Assembly (NCBI RefSeq): GCF_010727125.1
Contig: NZ_AP022564.1
Coordinates: 4,154,001 to 4,218,000, forward strand
Origin: Mycolicibacter terrae
GTDB taxonomy: Bacteria > Actinomycetota > Actinomycetes > Mycobacteriales > Mycobacteriaceae
Reading direction: 5' to 3'
Length of the DNA: 64,000 bases
Under the pieces are notes generated by a model, which was not told where the DNA came from, made no database searches, and saw nothing but the letters and a program-made list of their open reading frames with translations. The translations under genes and the position numbers were made by a program. Positions 17,542 through 25,730 of the stretch are shown here, one piece after another; the stretch's first letter is position 1; each line of letters opens with the position of its first letter.

Positions 17542-18405
17542 CTACTGCAGCGAGAAGCTGGCTGCCTTGGCCGTCGAGAGGTCGGCGATCGTCGACCACT
17601 GCGCGGCGACGTCATCGACCGACGGCGGGTTGTCGAAATTGGCGCCGGCGTTCTCGAACAGCGCCGCCCGCTGCACCTTGCCGCCGCCGGCGATGAACAC
17701 CGAGCCGGTCTCGGCGATCTCGTCGGTGCACAGGTAGGCGACCACCGGTGCGACGTACTCGGGCTTGAGCCGCTCCAGCACTTCCGGCGGCAGGATGTCC
17801 TCGGTCATCCGGGTGGCGGCGATCGGAGCGATCGCGTTGGCCTTGATGTTGTATTTGGCGCCCTCGATGGCCAGCGTGTTGATCATGCCGACCAGGCCGA
17901 GCTTGGCTGCCCCGTAGTTGGCCTGCCCGAAGTTGCCGAACAGTCCGCTGGTGGAGGTGGCGACCACCACCCGGCCGTAGCTCTGCTCGCGGAAGTGCGG
18001 CCACGCCGCCCGGACCACGTTGTACCCGCCGTAGAGGTGCACCTGCAGCACGGCGTTCCAGTTCTCGAAGGTCATCTTGTGGAAGGTGCCGTCACGCAGG
18101 ATGCCGGCGTTACTGACCACGCCGTCGACCTTGCCGAACTCGTCGATCGCGGTCTTGATGATGTTGGCCGCGCCGTCGGCGTCGGCGACGCTGTCGTAGT
18201 TGGCGACGGCCCGGCCGCCGGCCTCTTTGATCTCAGCGACCACGTGGTCGGCCATATTGTGCCCGGCTCCGGTGCCGTCGCGGGCACCCCCGAGATCGTT
18301 GACCACCACACTGGCCCCCTCACGGGCCAGGGTCAGGGCGTATTCACGGCCCAAGCCTCCACCGGCTCCGGTGACGACGACAACACGATCCTGCACTCCG
18401 GGCAT
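17542..18405 (-). CDS. Short-chain dehydrogenase, Rv0148 / peroxisomal MFE-2 type
   Basis: 287 residues. TGAGGGLG, VNDLGG, NAGILRD and the catalytic YGAAK are visible. The DLGG-x4-G pattern after the second beta strand is typical of the 3-hydroxyacyl-CoA dehydrogenase part of MFE-2 and of Rv0148. It would act on beta-hydroxyacyl-CoA or a related substrate with NAD(H). It is the last gene of a TetR-methyltransferase-ALDH-SDR run that matches Rv0144-Rv0148. Confidence 0.9.
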   Translation of the reverse strand: MPGVQDRVVVVTGAGGGLGREYALTLAREGASVVVNDLGGARDGTGAGHNMADHVVAEIKEAGGRAVANYDSVADADGAANIIKTAIDEFGKVDGVVSNAGILRDGTFHKMTFENWNAVLQVHLYGGYNVVRAAWPHFREQSYGRVVVATSTSGLFGNFGQANYGAAKLGLVGMINTLAIEGAKYNIKANAIAPIAATRMTEDILPPEVLERLKPEYVAPVVAYLCTDEIAETGSVFIAGGGKVQRAALFENAGANFDNPPSVDDVAAQWSTIADLSTAKAASFSLQ

Positions 18406-18445
18406 GAGCTTCCTTCCTCGATTCGATCGCCGCGCTGAAACAGGC

Positions 18446-19828
18446 CTAGAACAACCGGCGCGCCAACTTCCAGGCCTTATCTGTATACGGGGGATAGATC
18501 AGGCTCGCCATGTCGGGTCGGGTCGGCTTGGTCAGCACGGTCTTGCGGTGGCTGAACTCCTCGAAACCCCACCGGCCGTGGTAGGCCCCCATCCCGGACG
18601 GTCCGACCCCACCGAAGGGCAGCTTGGCGGTCGACACCTGGAACACCAGGTGGTTGACCAGCATGCCGCCCGAGGGCACCTGGGCGATCACCTTCTCGCG
18701 CACCGCACGGGCCTTGGTGAACAGGTAGGCCGCCAGCGGCTTGGGCCGGGCGTTGACGTAACGAATCGCGTCGTCGACGGAGCCGACCGAGATCACCGGC
18801 AGGATGGGCCCGAAGATCTCGTCGGTCATCAACGCCTCGGCCGGGTCGGGGTCGACGACCACGGTCGGTTCGATCCGCAGTGTCGTGGCGTCCGAGCCGC
18901 CGCCGAGCGCCACCGTGCCGCGGGTATTGGCCAAATAGTTTGTGAGACGGTCGAATTGACGCTCATTGACGATACGCATCCCGTGCGGCTCTTGCGCCCG
19001 GAAGTCGGTGATGGCCTGGCCGATCCTGGCGACCAGCTCATCGCGGATCGTGATGTCGGCCAGCACATAATCCGGGGCGACGCAGGTCTGGCCCGAGTTC
19101 AGCAGTTTGGTCCAGGCGATCCGCTTGGCCGCGACATCGACGTCGGCGTCGGCGGCCACGATGCACGGACTCTTGCCGCCCAGTTCCAGCGTCACCGGGG
19201 TCAGATGCTCGGCTGCGCCGGCCATGATCTTGCGCCCGATCTCGGTCCCACCGGTGAACATCACCCGGTCGAAGCCCTGCGCGATCAACGCCTGGCTGAC
19301 CACTCCGTCACCCTCGACCACCACGATCGCGTCGGTGTCCAGGTAGCGCGGCACCAACTCGGCCATCAGCCGCGAGGACGCCGGGGCGATCTCGGATGGC
19401 TTCAGCGCCACCGTGTTTCCCGCGGCGATCGCCCCCACCAGTGGCCCCAGCGTCAGATAGAACGGGAAGTTCCAGGCGCCGATGATCAGCACTGTGCCGT
19501 ACGGCTCGTACTCCACCCAGCCGCGGCCGGGAAGCTGGGCGAGCTCGAGGAGGCGGTACTTGCGCCGCATCCACTTCTTGACGTGCTTGGCCGCGTAGCG
19601 GGCCTCGGCCGCGGTGCCGGCACTGTCGGCCAGCCAGGCCTCGAACGGCTTGCGGTCGAGGTCGGCGGCCAACGCCGTGGCGATCTGCGTCTCGTTCTCG
19701 TTCATCATCTGCTCGAGGCGCTGCAGCTGGGTGCGTCGCCACTGCACATCGCGGGTCCGCCCGGTGGCGAAGGTGTCGCGCAGTCTGGCAACGACATCGG
19801 CCACGCCGGTAGTTGTAGTTGTGGTCAT
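18446..19828 (-). CDS. Aldehyde dehydrogenase (Rv0147 type)
   Basis: 460 residues from ATG 19828. This start is preferred to the frame start at 19867 because of the typical MTTTT N-terminus. Glu215 in LELGGKSP and the nucleophile Cys249 in NSGQTC are in place, with NAD-site motifs GAWNFP and FTGGTEIG. It belongs to the class 3-like ALDHs, which oxidise fatty or aromatic aldehydes and often carry a C-terminal hydrophobic tail. It lies 40 bp from the SDR and 78 bp from the methyltransferase. Confidence 0.92.
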   Translation of the reverse strand: MTTTTTTGVADVVARLRDTFATGRTRDVQWRRTQLQRLEQMMNENETQIATALAADLDRKPFEAWLADSAGTAAEARYAAKHVKKWMRRKYRLLELAQLPGRGWVEYEPYGTVLIIGAWNFPFYLTLGPLVGAIAAGNTVALKPSEIAPASSRLMAELVPRYLDTDAIVVVEGDGVVSQALIAQGFDRVMFTGGTEIGRKIMAGAAEHLTPVTLELGGKSPCIVAADADVDVAAKRIAWTKLLNSGQTCVAPDYVLADITIRDELVARIGQAITDFRAQEPHGMRIVNERQFDRLTNYLANTRGTVALGGGSDATTLRIEPTVVVDPDPAEALMTDEIFGPILPVISVGSVDDAIRYVNARPKPLAAYLFTKARAVREKVIAQVPSGGMLVNHLVFQVSTAKLPFGGVGPSGMGAYHGRWGFEEFSHRKTVLTKPTRPDMASLIYPPYTDKAWKLARRLF

Positions 19829-19906
19829 GGTCCCATTCCTACCGCTGACCGGGCGGTCATGCCGCACGATCGGCGTAAGAAGTGACCGCCGGTCAGATCC
19901 GCCTGG

Positions 19907-20842
19907 TCAGGTGCGCACCGCGGTGACGAACTCCGCGAACGCCTCCGCGTCGTCGCCCATGGGCACGTTCACCCACCGGTCCAGGCGGCGCATCTCGTCG
20001 ATCGAGTGCTGTGCGGTGGCACGCCAGCCGTGCCCGTTGAGCCATTCCGTCACCGCCGCGCGGTCCTCGTCGTGGTAGATCAGATCCTGCACATCCACGG
20101 TCTGCTCCAGGCCGATCTGCTCGGCGACCTTCTTGAACCGCTCCGCCATCTCCTGGCGCCGCTCGTCGGCGTGGTTGGCCGCGGTCTCCGCCGCGATCCG
20201 GCTCCCGGGCGCACTGAGGGCGGTGATCTGGTCGAACAGCCGGTCCTGGCCGTCGGCCGGCAGGTACATCAGCAGCCCCTCGGCCAGCCACGCCGTCGGG
20301 GCCGCCGGATCGAAGCCCGCGGCGGTCAACGCGGCGGGCCAGTCCTGTCGCAGGTCGATGGCCACCGCGCGCCGCTGCGCTGTCGGCGTCACGTTGTGGG
20401 CCGCCAGCGTCGTCTCCTTGTAGGCCAGTACTTTCGGCTGGTCGATCTCATAGACCGTGGTGCCCGCCGGCCAGTCCAGCCGGTAGGCCCGCGAGTCCAG
20501 CCCGGAGGCCAGGATCACCACCTGGCGGATACCGGCGTCGACCGCCTCGGCGAAGTAGGCGTCGAAGAAGTGCGTCCGGACCGCCTGGTAGCTGCGCATG
20601 TGGTGGTAGACGGCGGCGATCTCGGGGTCGACGGACTCCAACTTGTCTGTCAGCGCCTCGTCGAGCAGGGTCTCCCATACGCCGGTGCCGGCGTTGGCGA
20701 CCAGAAGTCGGGCGTACGGGTCGGAGATCAGCGGCTCCGGGCTGTCGCTCTCAACCGCACGGGCAGCGGCCACCATCACCGCCGTCGAGCCGACGCTGGT
20801 GGCGATGTCCCAGGTGTCGTCATGGGTACGCAGTGAGCTCAT
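19907..20842 (-). CDS. SAM-dependent methyltransferase (Rv0145/Rv0146 family)
   Basis: 311 residues. The mycobacterial 'putative methyltransferase' signature is plain: an N-terminal WDIATSVGSTAVMVAAARA, then PLISDPYARLLVANAG, a glycine motif VVILASGLDSRAYRLDWP shortened to ASGLDSRAYRL, and AEGLLMYLP. The family has many paralogues per genome and mostly unknown substrates. It is probably co-transcribed with the TetR upstream. Confidence 0.9.
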   Translation of the reverse strand: MSSLRTHDDTWDIATSVGSTAVMVAAARAVESDSPEPLISDPYARLLVANAGTGVWETLLDEALTDKLESVDPEIAAVYHHMRSYQAVRTHFFDAYFAEAVDAGIRQVVILASGLDSRAYRLDWPAGTTVYEIDQPKVLAYKETTLAAHNVTPTAQRRAVAIDLRQDWPAALTAAGFDPAAPTAWLAEGLLMYLPADGQDRLFDQITALSAPGSRIAAETAANHADERRQEMAERFKKVAEQIGLEQTVDVQDLIYHDEDRAAVTEWLNGHGWRATAQHSIDEMRRLDRWVNVPMGDDAEAFAEFVTAVRT

Positions 20843-20905
20843 CGGTTACCTCGCTTGCTTGCCGTTCGGTGTCGCAAGCCATGCTACCGAAAAAAGTTAG
20901 GCTGC

Positions 20906-21571
20906 CTATTCACTACTTCCGGCGGCGGCCGGTGAGATCGGCAGCTGAATCCGCCAGAGTCGGTTCGCCAACAGGGCCTGCACGCTGGCGATCACCGCGG
21001 CCGACTCGTCGCGGTCGCCGAGTGCGGCGATGTAGAAACCGATCCCCCACAACACCGCCAGCAGCGTCTCGGTCAGGTCGGCGACCGTCGCGGAGGTGGC
21101 GAGTTCTCCGCGATCGATGGCCTCGGTGAGCGACTCGGTGAGGAATCGCCGGGTGGGCCCCTGCAGATCGCCGACCAGTAGCCGCAGTTCCGGGTCGCGC
21201 TGCGCGTCCAGCACCGCGGTGACCGCAAAAGCCGCGGCCGTGCGGTCCTCCTCGCCGAGCTGGGCGAACGCGTAGATGACCGACGACAGTCGCGCGATCA
21301 GGCTGTTTTCGGTACGCGCCCGCTCGACGGCGTTGTCGAGGATCGATTCGTTGCGGTTGAGGACCGCCTGGTAGAGCAGTTGCTTGTTCGCGAAGTAGTG
21401 GTTGATCGCCGGCCGGGTCAGATGCGCGCGGGCCGCGACGGCCTGAAACGTCGTCGCGTGGTAGCCGAACTCCCCGAACACGCCGCTGGCGGCGACCACG
21501 ATGCGTTCCCTGGTCACGTTCGACCGGGCGCCGCGGGGACGCCCGAGCCGATGTAGCGTGACTTCCTCCAT
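20906..21571 (-). CDS. TetR-family regulator (Rv0144 position)
   Basis: 221 residues. The HTH has FQAVAARAHLTRPAINHYFANKQ. The C-terminal domain has the TetR_C_33-like pattern with GELATSATVADLTETLLAVLWG near residue 165. It heads a minus-strand run with methyltransferase, ALDH and SDR, the same order as Rv0144-Rv0148. An inverted repeat TTACC-N4-GGTAA lies 25 bp upstream of the start. Confidence 0.87.
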   Translation of the reverse strand: MEEVTLHRLGRPRGARSNVTRERIVVAASGVFGEFGYHATTFQAVAARAHLTRPAINHYFANKQLLYQAVLNRNESILDNAVERARTENSLIARLSSVIYAFAQLGEEDRTAAAFAVTAVLDAQRDPELRLLVGDLQGPTRRFLTESLTEAIDRGELATSATVADLTETLLAVLWGIGFYIAALGDRDESAAVIASVQALLANRLWRIQLPISPAAAGSSE

Positions 21572-21595
21572 TGAGGAATTCTGTCACCGGAGCTG

Positions 21596-21609
21596 TTACC
21601 CGTCGGTAA
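21596..21609. promoter_or_regulatory. Candidate operator, TTACC-N4-GGTAA
   Basis: Perfect 5-base arms, 25 bp upstream of the minus-strand TetR and about 77 bp upstream of the plus-strand TetR. The position suits autoregulation of the Rv0144-like regulator. No second copy was seen nearby. Confidence 0.35.
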
Positions 21610-21675
21610 ATTCCATATTACGATCATTCACTTCTGCATCTCCAGATGAGTACCCACCGGCGACCCGGCGAACTA

Positions 21676-21685
21676 AAGTCGACTT
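21676..21685. promoter_or_regulatory. Palindrome directly abutting a tetR start codon
   Basis: AAGTCGACTT, a perfect 10-bp palindrome ending at the base before ATG 21686. It may be an operator for the plus-strand regulator, which would then have a very short leader. Confidence 0.35.
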
Positions 21686-22276
21686 ATGGGCGCGGTCCTT
21701 TCCCGACAGGCATATTTCGAGACGGGTCTCGAAGTGCTGTCCGAACTGGGCTACGGCGGCCTGAAACTGGCCGAGGTGTGCAACCGACTCGGGGTGACGA
21801 CGGGCTCCTTCTACCACTACTTCACCAGTTGGCCGGTCTACACCCGCGACCTGATTCAGCACTGGCTCGAGGTCCGCACCGTCCAGCACGTGGAGTTCGT
21901 GCGGGCCCTGCCCGACCCACGTGAACGTCTCGACAGCCTGATCCAGATCGGTTTGGCGCTCCCGCACGGGGCGGAGGCCGCGATCCGGGCCTGGAGTTCC
22001 GCGGATCCGGCCGTGCAGGCGGTGCAGACCGAGGTGGACCGGCAACGCTTCGACATCCTCTACGAGTCGGCGTTGCAGGTGCTGGGCGACGAGCGTCAGG
22101 CGCAGCTGTTCGCCAGCTGGGGGATGTACCTGCTGATCGGTTACGAGCAGGCGCTGCTGCCGCGCGACAGCGCTGCGATCGAGTGGATATCCGGCCAGCT
22201 GCTCGACGCACTCGACTCGGGTCGCTTCGCCACCGCGAACTCCGCGGCCCCCGGACGGCCGTTCACAGCGAGCTGA
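21686..22276 (+). CDS. TetR-family regulator
   Basis: 196 residues. The HTH is YGGLKLAEVCNRLGVTTGSFY, with HYFTSWPVY following where most family members have a lysine-containing FxSKxxL motif. The C-terminal domain is unassigned. This gene is absent from the M. tuberculosis order between Rv0142 and Rv0144, so it looks like a lineage insertion or a loss elsewhere. Its 3' end overlaps the convergent glycosylase by 14 bp. Confidence 0.83.
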   Translation: MGAVLSRQAYFETGLEVLSELGYGGLKLAEVCNRLGVTTGSFYHYFTSWPVYTRDLIQHWLEVRTVQHVEFVRALPDPRERLDSLIQIGLALPHGAEAAIRAWSSADPAVQAVQTEVDRQRFDILYESALQVLGDERQAQLFASWGMYLLIGYEQALLPRDSAAIEWISGQLLDALDSGRFATANSAAPGRPFTAS

Positions 22277-23249
22277 TGCGCTGCACCGCCAGCCGCGGTC
22301 CGCGCCGCGGTTCGACGGCCAGCCCGCTTTCGATCAGGAGTCGCACCACCCGGTGCCGGTGGGGTCGCATGGGCTCCAGCAGTTCGATCATGGCGTCGTC
22401 GTCGATCGGATGGCCCAACAGCGTCCAGCCGATCATCTTGGCGATGTGGTAGTCGCCGACCGACAGCGCGTCGGCGTCGCCGAAGGCACGCTGCGCCGTC
22501 TCGGCCGCGGTCCACACGCCGACGCCGGGCAGCGACATCAGTGCCGCCCGCGCCTCCGCTGCCGGCCGGCCGGCCAGCCGTTCCAGCGACGCCGCCCGCT
22601 GCGCGCAGCCGACGACGGTGCGGGCCCGGCCGCCGTCGACGTTGGCGCGGTGGAACTTCCACGACGGGATGGTCCGCCACACCTCGGCCGACGGTGGCAC
22701 CCGCATCCGCGCCGGCGCCGGGCCGGGCGCCGCTGCGCCGAACTCGGTGACCAGCACCCGCCAGGCCCGGAACGCGTCGGTGCCCGGCACCCGCTGTTCG
22801 AGTACGGCGGGGATGAGCGCTTCGAGCACCCGATGAGTGCGGCCCAGCCGAAGGTGCGGCAACCGCTGGTGCGCGGCGGCCACCGTCGGCTCGGTCGGCG
22901 CGAAGTCCGCCGCGTCGTCGTCAGCGCCCAGCAGTCCCGGCACGCCGTCGAGAAACTCGGCGGCGCCGGCGCCCCACGCCTCGCAGTCCACCGCGCGGGA
23001 CGCCGCCCGGCTGATCCGCGCCGTCACCGGCCCGCTGGGCATCAGGCTGGCCCGCCAGATGGCGCCGTCGATGATCTGCAAGCAGGGATCGCCGGGGCCG
23101 CGACGCAGCGGCGCCAACGTCAACGCCGGGCTGGCCGGGCCGGGGAATGTGACGGTGCGGCGAAGGGAACTGTCGATGAGGTGATCATAGGGTCGTTGTT
23201 CCCACGTTGACCGCTTCGCTTCGCCACGCCACCATGAGGGGGTGTCCAC
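22263..23249 (-). CDS. DNA-3-methyladenine glycosylase-like protein (Rv0142 type)
   Basis: A helix-hairpin-helix glycosylase. The HhH motif is LMSLPGVGVWTAAETAQRAFG shortened to its PGVGVWTA core, followed by the aspartate-bearing loop DADALSVGDYHIAK. This is the AlkA-like arrangement for removing alkylated bases. The start is uncertain: no ATG lies in the plausible window. GTG 23249 gives 328 residues but crosses the divergent gene's start, and homologous sequence seems to begin near 23180. Confidence 0.8.
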   Translation of the reverse strand: MDTPSWWRGEAKRSTWEQRPYDHLIDSSLRRTVTFPGPASPALTLAPLRRGPGDPCLQIIDGAIWRASLMPSGPVTARISRAASRAVDCEAWGAGAAEFLDGVPGLLGADDDAADFAPTEPTVAAAHQRLPHLRLGRTHRVLEALIPAVLEQRVPGTDAFRAWRVLVTEFGAAAPGPAPARMRVPPSAEVWRTIPSWKFHRANVDGGRARTVVGCAQRAASLERLAGRPAAEARAALMSLPGVGVWTAAETAQRAFGDADALSVGDYHIAKMIGWTLLGHPIDDDAMIELLEPMRPHRHRVVRLLIESGLAVEPRRGPRLAVQRISSL

Positions 23250-23631
23250 CCCCTTCGACGATCCGCAGGCGGAATTGGCGTGGATGTTCCTGCAGGGCAT
23301 CTGTGGCGACGACGACCTGGACGACATTTTCACCCTGGTCAGCGACGATTTCACCTACTGGAGCATCCTGACCCGGGAGGCGATCGACGCGGACGCGTTG
23401 CGCCAGCAGGTGCAGGAGCGCCGCCGTGGCCTGCGGGTGACCCTGGATCTGACCCGCTGCATCAACGAGGGTGAGACGGTGGTGATCGAGGCGCACGGCG
23501 ACTGCGTCGCCGCGGAAGGCGCCCACTACGACAGCCCCCTGGTGTTCATCGTCGACACCCACGACGGCCGGATCGTGTCGGTGCGCGAGTACACCGAGAC
23601 GCGGTTCGCCGCGGAGGTGCTGGGGATTTAG
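23242..23631 (+). CDS. NTF2/SnoaL-like small protein (Rv0141c position)
   Basis: 129 residues from GTG 23242. The cone-shaped NTF2 fold is suggested by WMFLQGICGDDDLDDIFTLVSDDFTYW shortened to its first residues, an INEGETVVIEAHGD strand, and the ending VREYTETRFAAEVLG. Members bind or isomerise small hydrophobic ligands. The gene diverges from the glycosylase and its stop overlaps the DUF427 stop by 4 bp. The function is unknown. Confidence 0.8.
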   Translation: MSTPFDDPQAELAWMFLQGICGDDDLDDIFTLVSDDFTYWSILTREAIDADALRQQVQERRRGLRVTLDLTRCINEGETVVIEAHGDCVAAEGAHYDSPLVFIVDTHDGRIVSVREYTETRFAAEVLGI

Positions 23632-24023
23632 GTTCCGGCGATGCTGATATCGGCCTTGTCCGGGTAGAAGGCGATGTGTCCGGCGATCGCGCCGACCGCG
23701 GGGAACGGCTGCTCGTAGGTCCAGATCGCATCGGCGACGGTCTCCCCGGCCGCGGTGGTCACCGTGTAGTAGGCGGCGTCGCCCTTGAACGGGCAGTAGC
23801 TGCTCGTCGCGGTCCGGGTCAACATCTCGCGCCGAACATCGGTCAGCGGAATGTACTGCACCGCAGGATGAGCCGATTCCTGCAGTGTCAGGGCGTCGTC
23901 GGTGTCGGCGATGACTTCGCCGCCGATGCGCACCGTGACGTGCCGGCCGGTCGGGGTCACGCTGATCGGGTATTCGGCGGTCGGGGTGAGAACCGGCCGT
24001 CCGCTCGAGTCTCGTTGGGTCAT
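23628..24023 (-). CDS. DUF427 domain protein (Rv0140 type)
   Basis: 131 residues, a single DUF427 unit with TSSYCPFKGDAAYYT and ADAIWTYEQP. Its start forms an ATGA overlap with the epimerase stop, so it is the third gene of the SnoaL-epimerase-DUF427 operon. It is a shorter relative of the protein at 7600. No biochemical role is established. Confidence 0.88.
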   Translation of the reverse strand: MTQRDSSGRPVLTPTAEYPISVTPTGRHVTVRIGGEVIADTDDALTLQESAHPAVQYIPLTDVRREMLTRTATSSYCPFKGDAAYYTVTTAAGETVADAIWTYEQPFPAVGAIAGHIAFYPDKADISIAGT

Positions 24024-25042
24024 GCGGCGGTTCCTCGCTTCCTGGCATCACGCAGTTTCATCCAGAAACGCGCCGCCTCCCGGATCGATTCCTCCACGGG
24101 CCGTGGCTGCCAGCCCAGCTCACGCACCGCCTTGCTGTGGTCGACTTCGAACTCCGCGCGCATCATCCGAACGGATTTCAGCGACAGCTCGGCGTCCTTG
24201 CCGCCCAGGCGGGCCTTCAGCGCGCCCAGCGCCCCCAGGCCATACAGCGCCGGCACCGGGATCGACCGCGCCGGCGGCGGCACGCCGGCCTCATCGGCGG
24301 CGATCCGGATGATCTCGGCGTTGGTGATCATCCGCTCGGAGATCAGGTAGCGCTCCCCGTTGCGGCCGTGCGCGGCGGCCAGGATCAGCGCCTGCGCCGC
24401 GTCGTCGACGCCGACGGCCTCCAGGCGGATGCCGTCCATCACGAACGGCAGTTTGCCGTAGACGGCGCCGGCGATGAACGCGCCGTGCGGGGTGCGGCCC
24501 CAGTCACCATCGCCGTAGGTGCTCGACACGCACATCGCCACCGCCGGCAGGCCGTCGGCGGCATAACGCAGCACCAGGTCTTCGGCCTGCACCCGGGAGC
24601 GTACGTAGGGGGTGAGCCGGCGACGATTGATCTGGTCGGCCTCGGTGGCGACGTGCCCGCGGCGGCGGCCGACGGTCACGTAGCTGCTGGTGAACACGAA
24701 CCGGCGCAGGGCGGCCGCGATCGGCTCTTCGATCGCCACGTCGAGGACGTTGCGCAGGCCTTCGACGTTGGTACGGAACAACGGCGCCGGATCACGCAGC
24801 CACGCCCGGGTGTCGACCACGCAGTAGTAGACGTCCTCGCAGCCGGTCATCGCCTCGCGCAGCGTGGCGGAGTCGAACACATCACCGTGGAACCGGGTGA
24901 CGTCGAGGTCGTCGATCCCGATGGTGTTGGCGCCGCGGCGCACCATGACCCGCACGTCCTCTCCGGCATCGACGAGTCGGCGGGTGACGTGCGAGCCGAG
25001 AAATCCGTTGGCGCCGATGACGAGCTTGGGGCGGGCGTTCAC
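24020..25042 (-). CDS. NAD-dependent epimerase/dehydratase, 3beta-HSD-like (Rv0139 type)
   Basis: 340 residues. An extended SDR with the N-terminal GANGFLGSHV and a YVRSRVQAED segment where a YxxxK triad would normally lie. The Tyr is present but Lys is replaced by Arg-Val in my reading, so catalysis should be judged with care. It overlaps both neighbours by ATGA. Its operon is preceded by a KstR-like palindrome, suggesting a link to sterol or lipid metabolism. Confidence 0.83.
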   Translation of the reverse strand: MNARPKLVIGANGFLGSHVTRRLVDAGEDVRVMVRRGANTIGIDDLDVTRFHGDVFDSATLREAMTGCEDVYYCVVDTRAWLRDPAPLFRTNVEGLRNVLDVAIEEPIAAALRRFVFTSSYVTVGRRRGHVATEADQINRRRLTPYVRSRVQAEDLVLRYAADGLPAVAMCVSSTYGDGDWGRTPHGAFIAGAVYGKLPFVMDGIRLEAVGVDDAAQALILAAAHGRNGERYLISERMITNAEIIRIAADEAGVPPPARSIPVPALYGLGALGALKARLGGKDAELSLKSVRMMRAEFEVDHSKAVRELGWQPRPVEESIREAARFWMKLRDARKRGTAA

Positions 25043-25545
25043 GCATCACCTCCGAACTGCTGCATCCAGGTCGCCGCCTCCTCATCGAGGGTGCCGAGTT
25101 CCTGCGCCTTGCGGCACCATTTCATGCTCGCGGCGACGAAGCGCAGCGGGTTGTAGATGTCCTCCTGGCGGCTCCACAGGCCGTCGCCGGCGTAGGTGAC
25201 GATCGAGATGTTGGTGGCGCTGATGATGGTGCCGTCGCCCGGGTCGCGCATCGGGTTGTCGAGTTCGCAGATGATGCGCCCGCCGTCTTCATCGATGACG
25301 GTCCACAGTGCCGGGAACGCGGTCATGTAGCTGCCCGGGAAGGTCGACATCGTCTTGCGGATCCAGCGGCGCACCTCCTCGCGGCCGTGCATGGTGCCCA
25401 TGGCGTGCTCGACGTACTCGACGTCGGGGGTGTAGTGGCCGACCCAGGCGTCCCAGTCCTTGGTCTCGGCGGCACGGGCGACGGTCTGCTCGAAGGTCTC
25501 GAATGCTGCCGCGAGCTCCGCGCGGCTGAACTGCGGATTCGTCAT
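25039..25545 (-). CDS. SnoaL-like / NTF2-fold protein (Rv0138 type)
   Basis: 168 residues. ELAAAFETFEQTVARAAETKDW shortened to FETFEQTV, then WVGHYTPDVEYVEHAMG and a conserved SRQEDIYNPL at the end, fit the SnoaL-like polyketide-cyclase fold. It is the first gene of the operon. The KstR-like site lies 10 bp upstream of its ATG. Confidence 0.85.
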   Translation of the reverse strand: MTNPQFSRAELAAAFETFEQTVARAAETKDWDAWVGHYTPDVEYVEHAMGTMHGREEVRRWIRKTMSTFPGSYMTAFPALWTVIDEDGGRIICELDNPMRDPGDGTIISATNISIVTYAGDGLWSRQEDIYNPLRFVAASMKWCRKAQELGTLDEEAATWMQQFGGDA

Positions 25546-25554
25546 GCGAAGAAC

Positions 25555-25568
25555 TAGAACACGTTCTA
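25555..25568. promoter_or_regulatory. KstR-like operator
   Basis: TAGAACACGTTCTA. The arms TAGAAC and GTTCTA are perfect inverts around AC. It fits the published KstR consensus TnnAACnnGTTnnA. It sits 10 bp before the start of the SnoaL-epimerase-DUF427 operon, a position where binding would block transcription. No KstR gene is in the window. Confidence 0.6.
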
Positions 25569-25587
25569 TCGAAGTTGTCGAGGGCGA

Positions 25588-25603
25588 CCGGATTCGAATC
25601 CGG
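25588..25603. repeat. Perfect 16-bp palindrome
   Basis: CCGGATTCGAATCCGG is fully self-complementary. It resembles a tRNA T-arm (TTCGAAT loop), but no matching acceptor, D or anticodon arms are present. It lies in the gap between the SnoaL operon and the hydrolase at 25731, 20 bp from the KstR-like site. Confidence 0.5.
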
Positions 25604-25730
25604 GTTTACATTCGGATCAGTGTCACGGACCGCGAACTCGACGACAATGCGGCAATCAAGACGCTCACCGACACCTGGTACCGCTCGGTGAGCCGGCGTG
25701 CTGACGGAACCTGATCAAAGGAGTAGTGCA

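Noticed and set aside
25528..25620. A tRNA gene suggested by GGATTCGAATCC
   Set aside because: Only a T-arm-like palindrome is present; no matching acceptor, D-arm or anticodon arm can be folded at proper distances.
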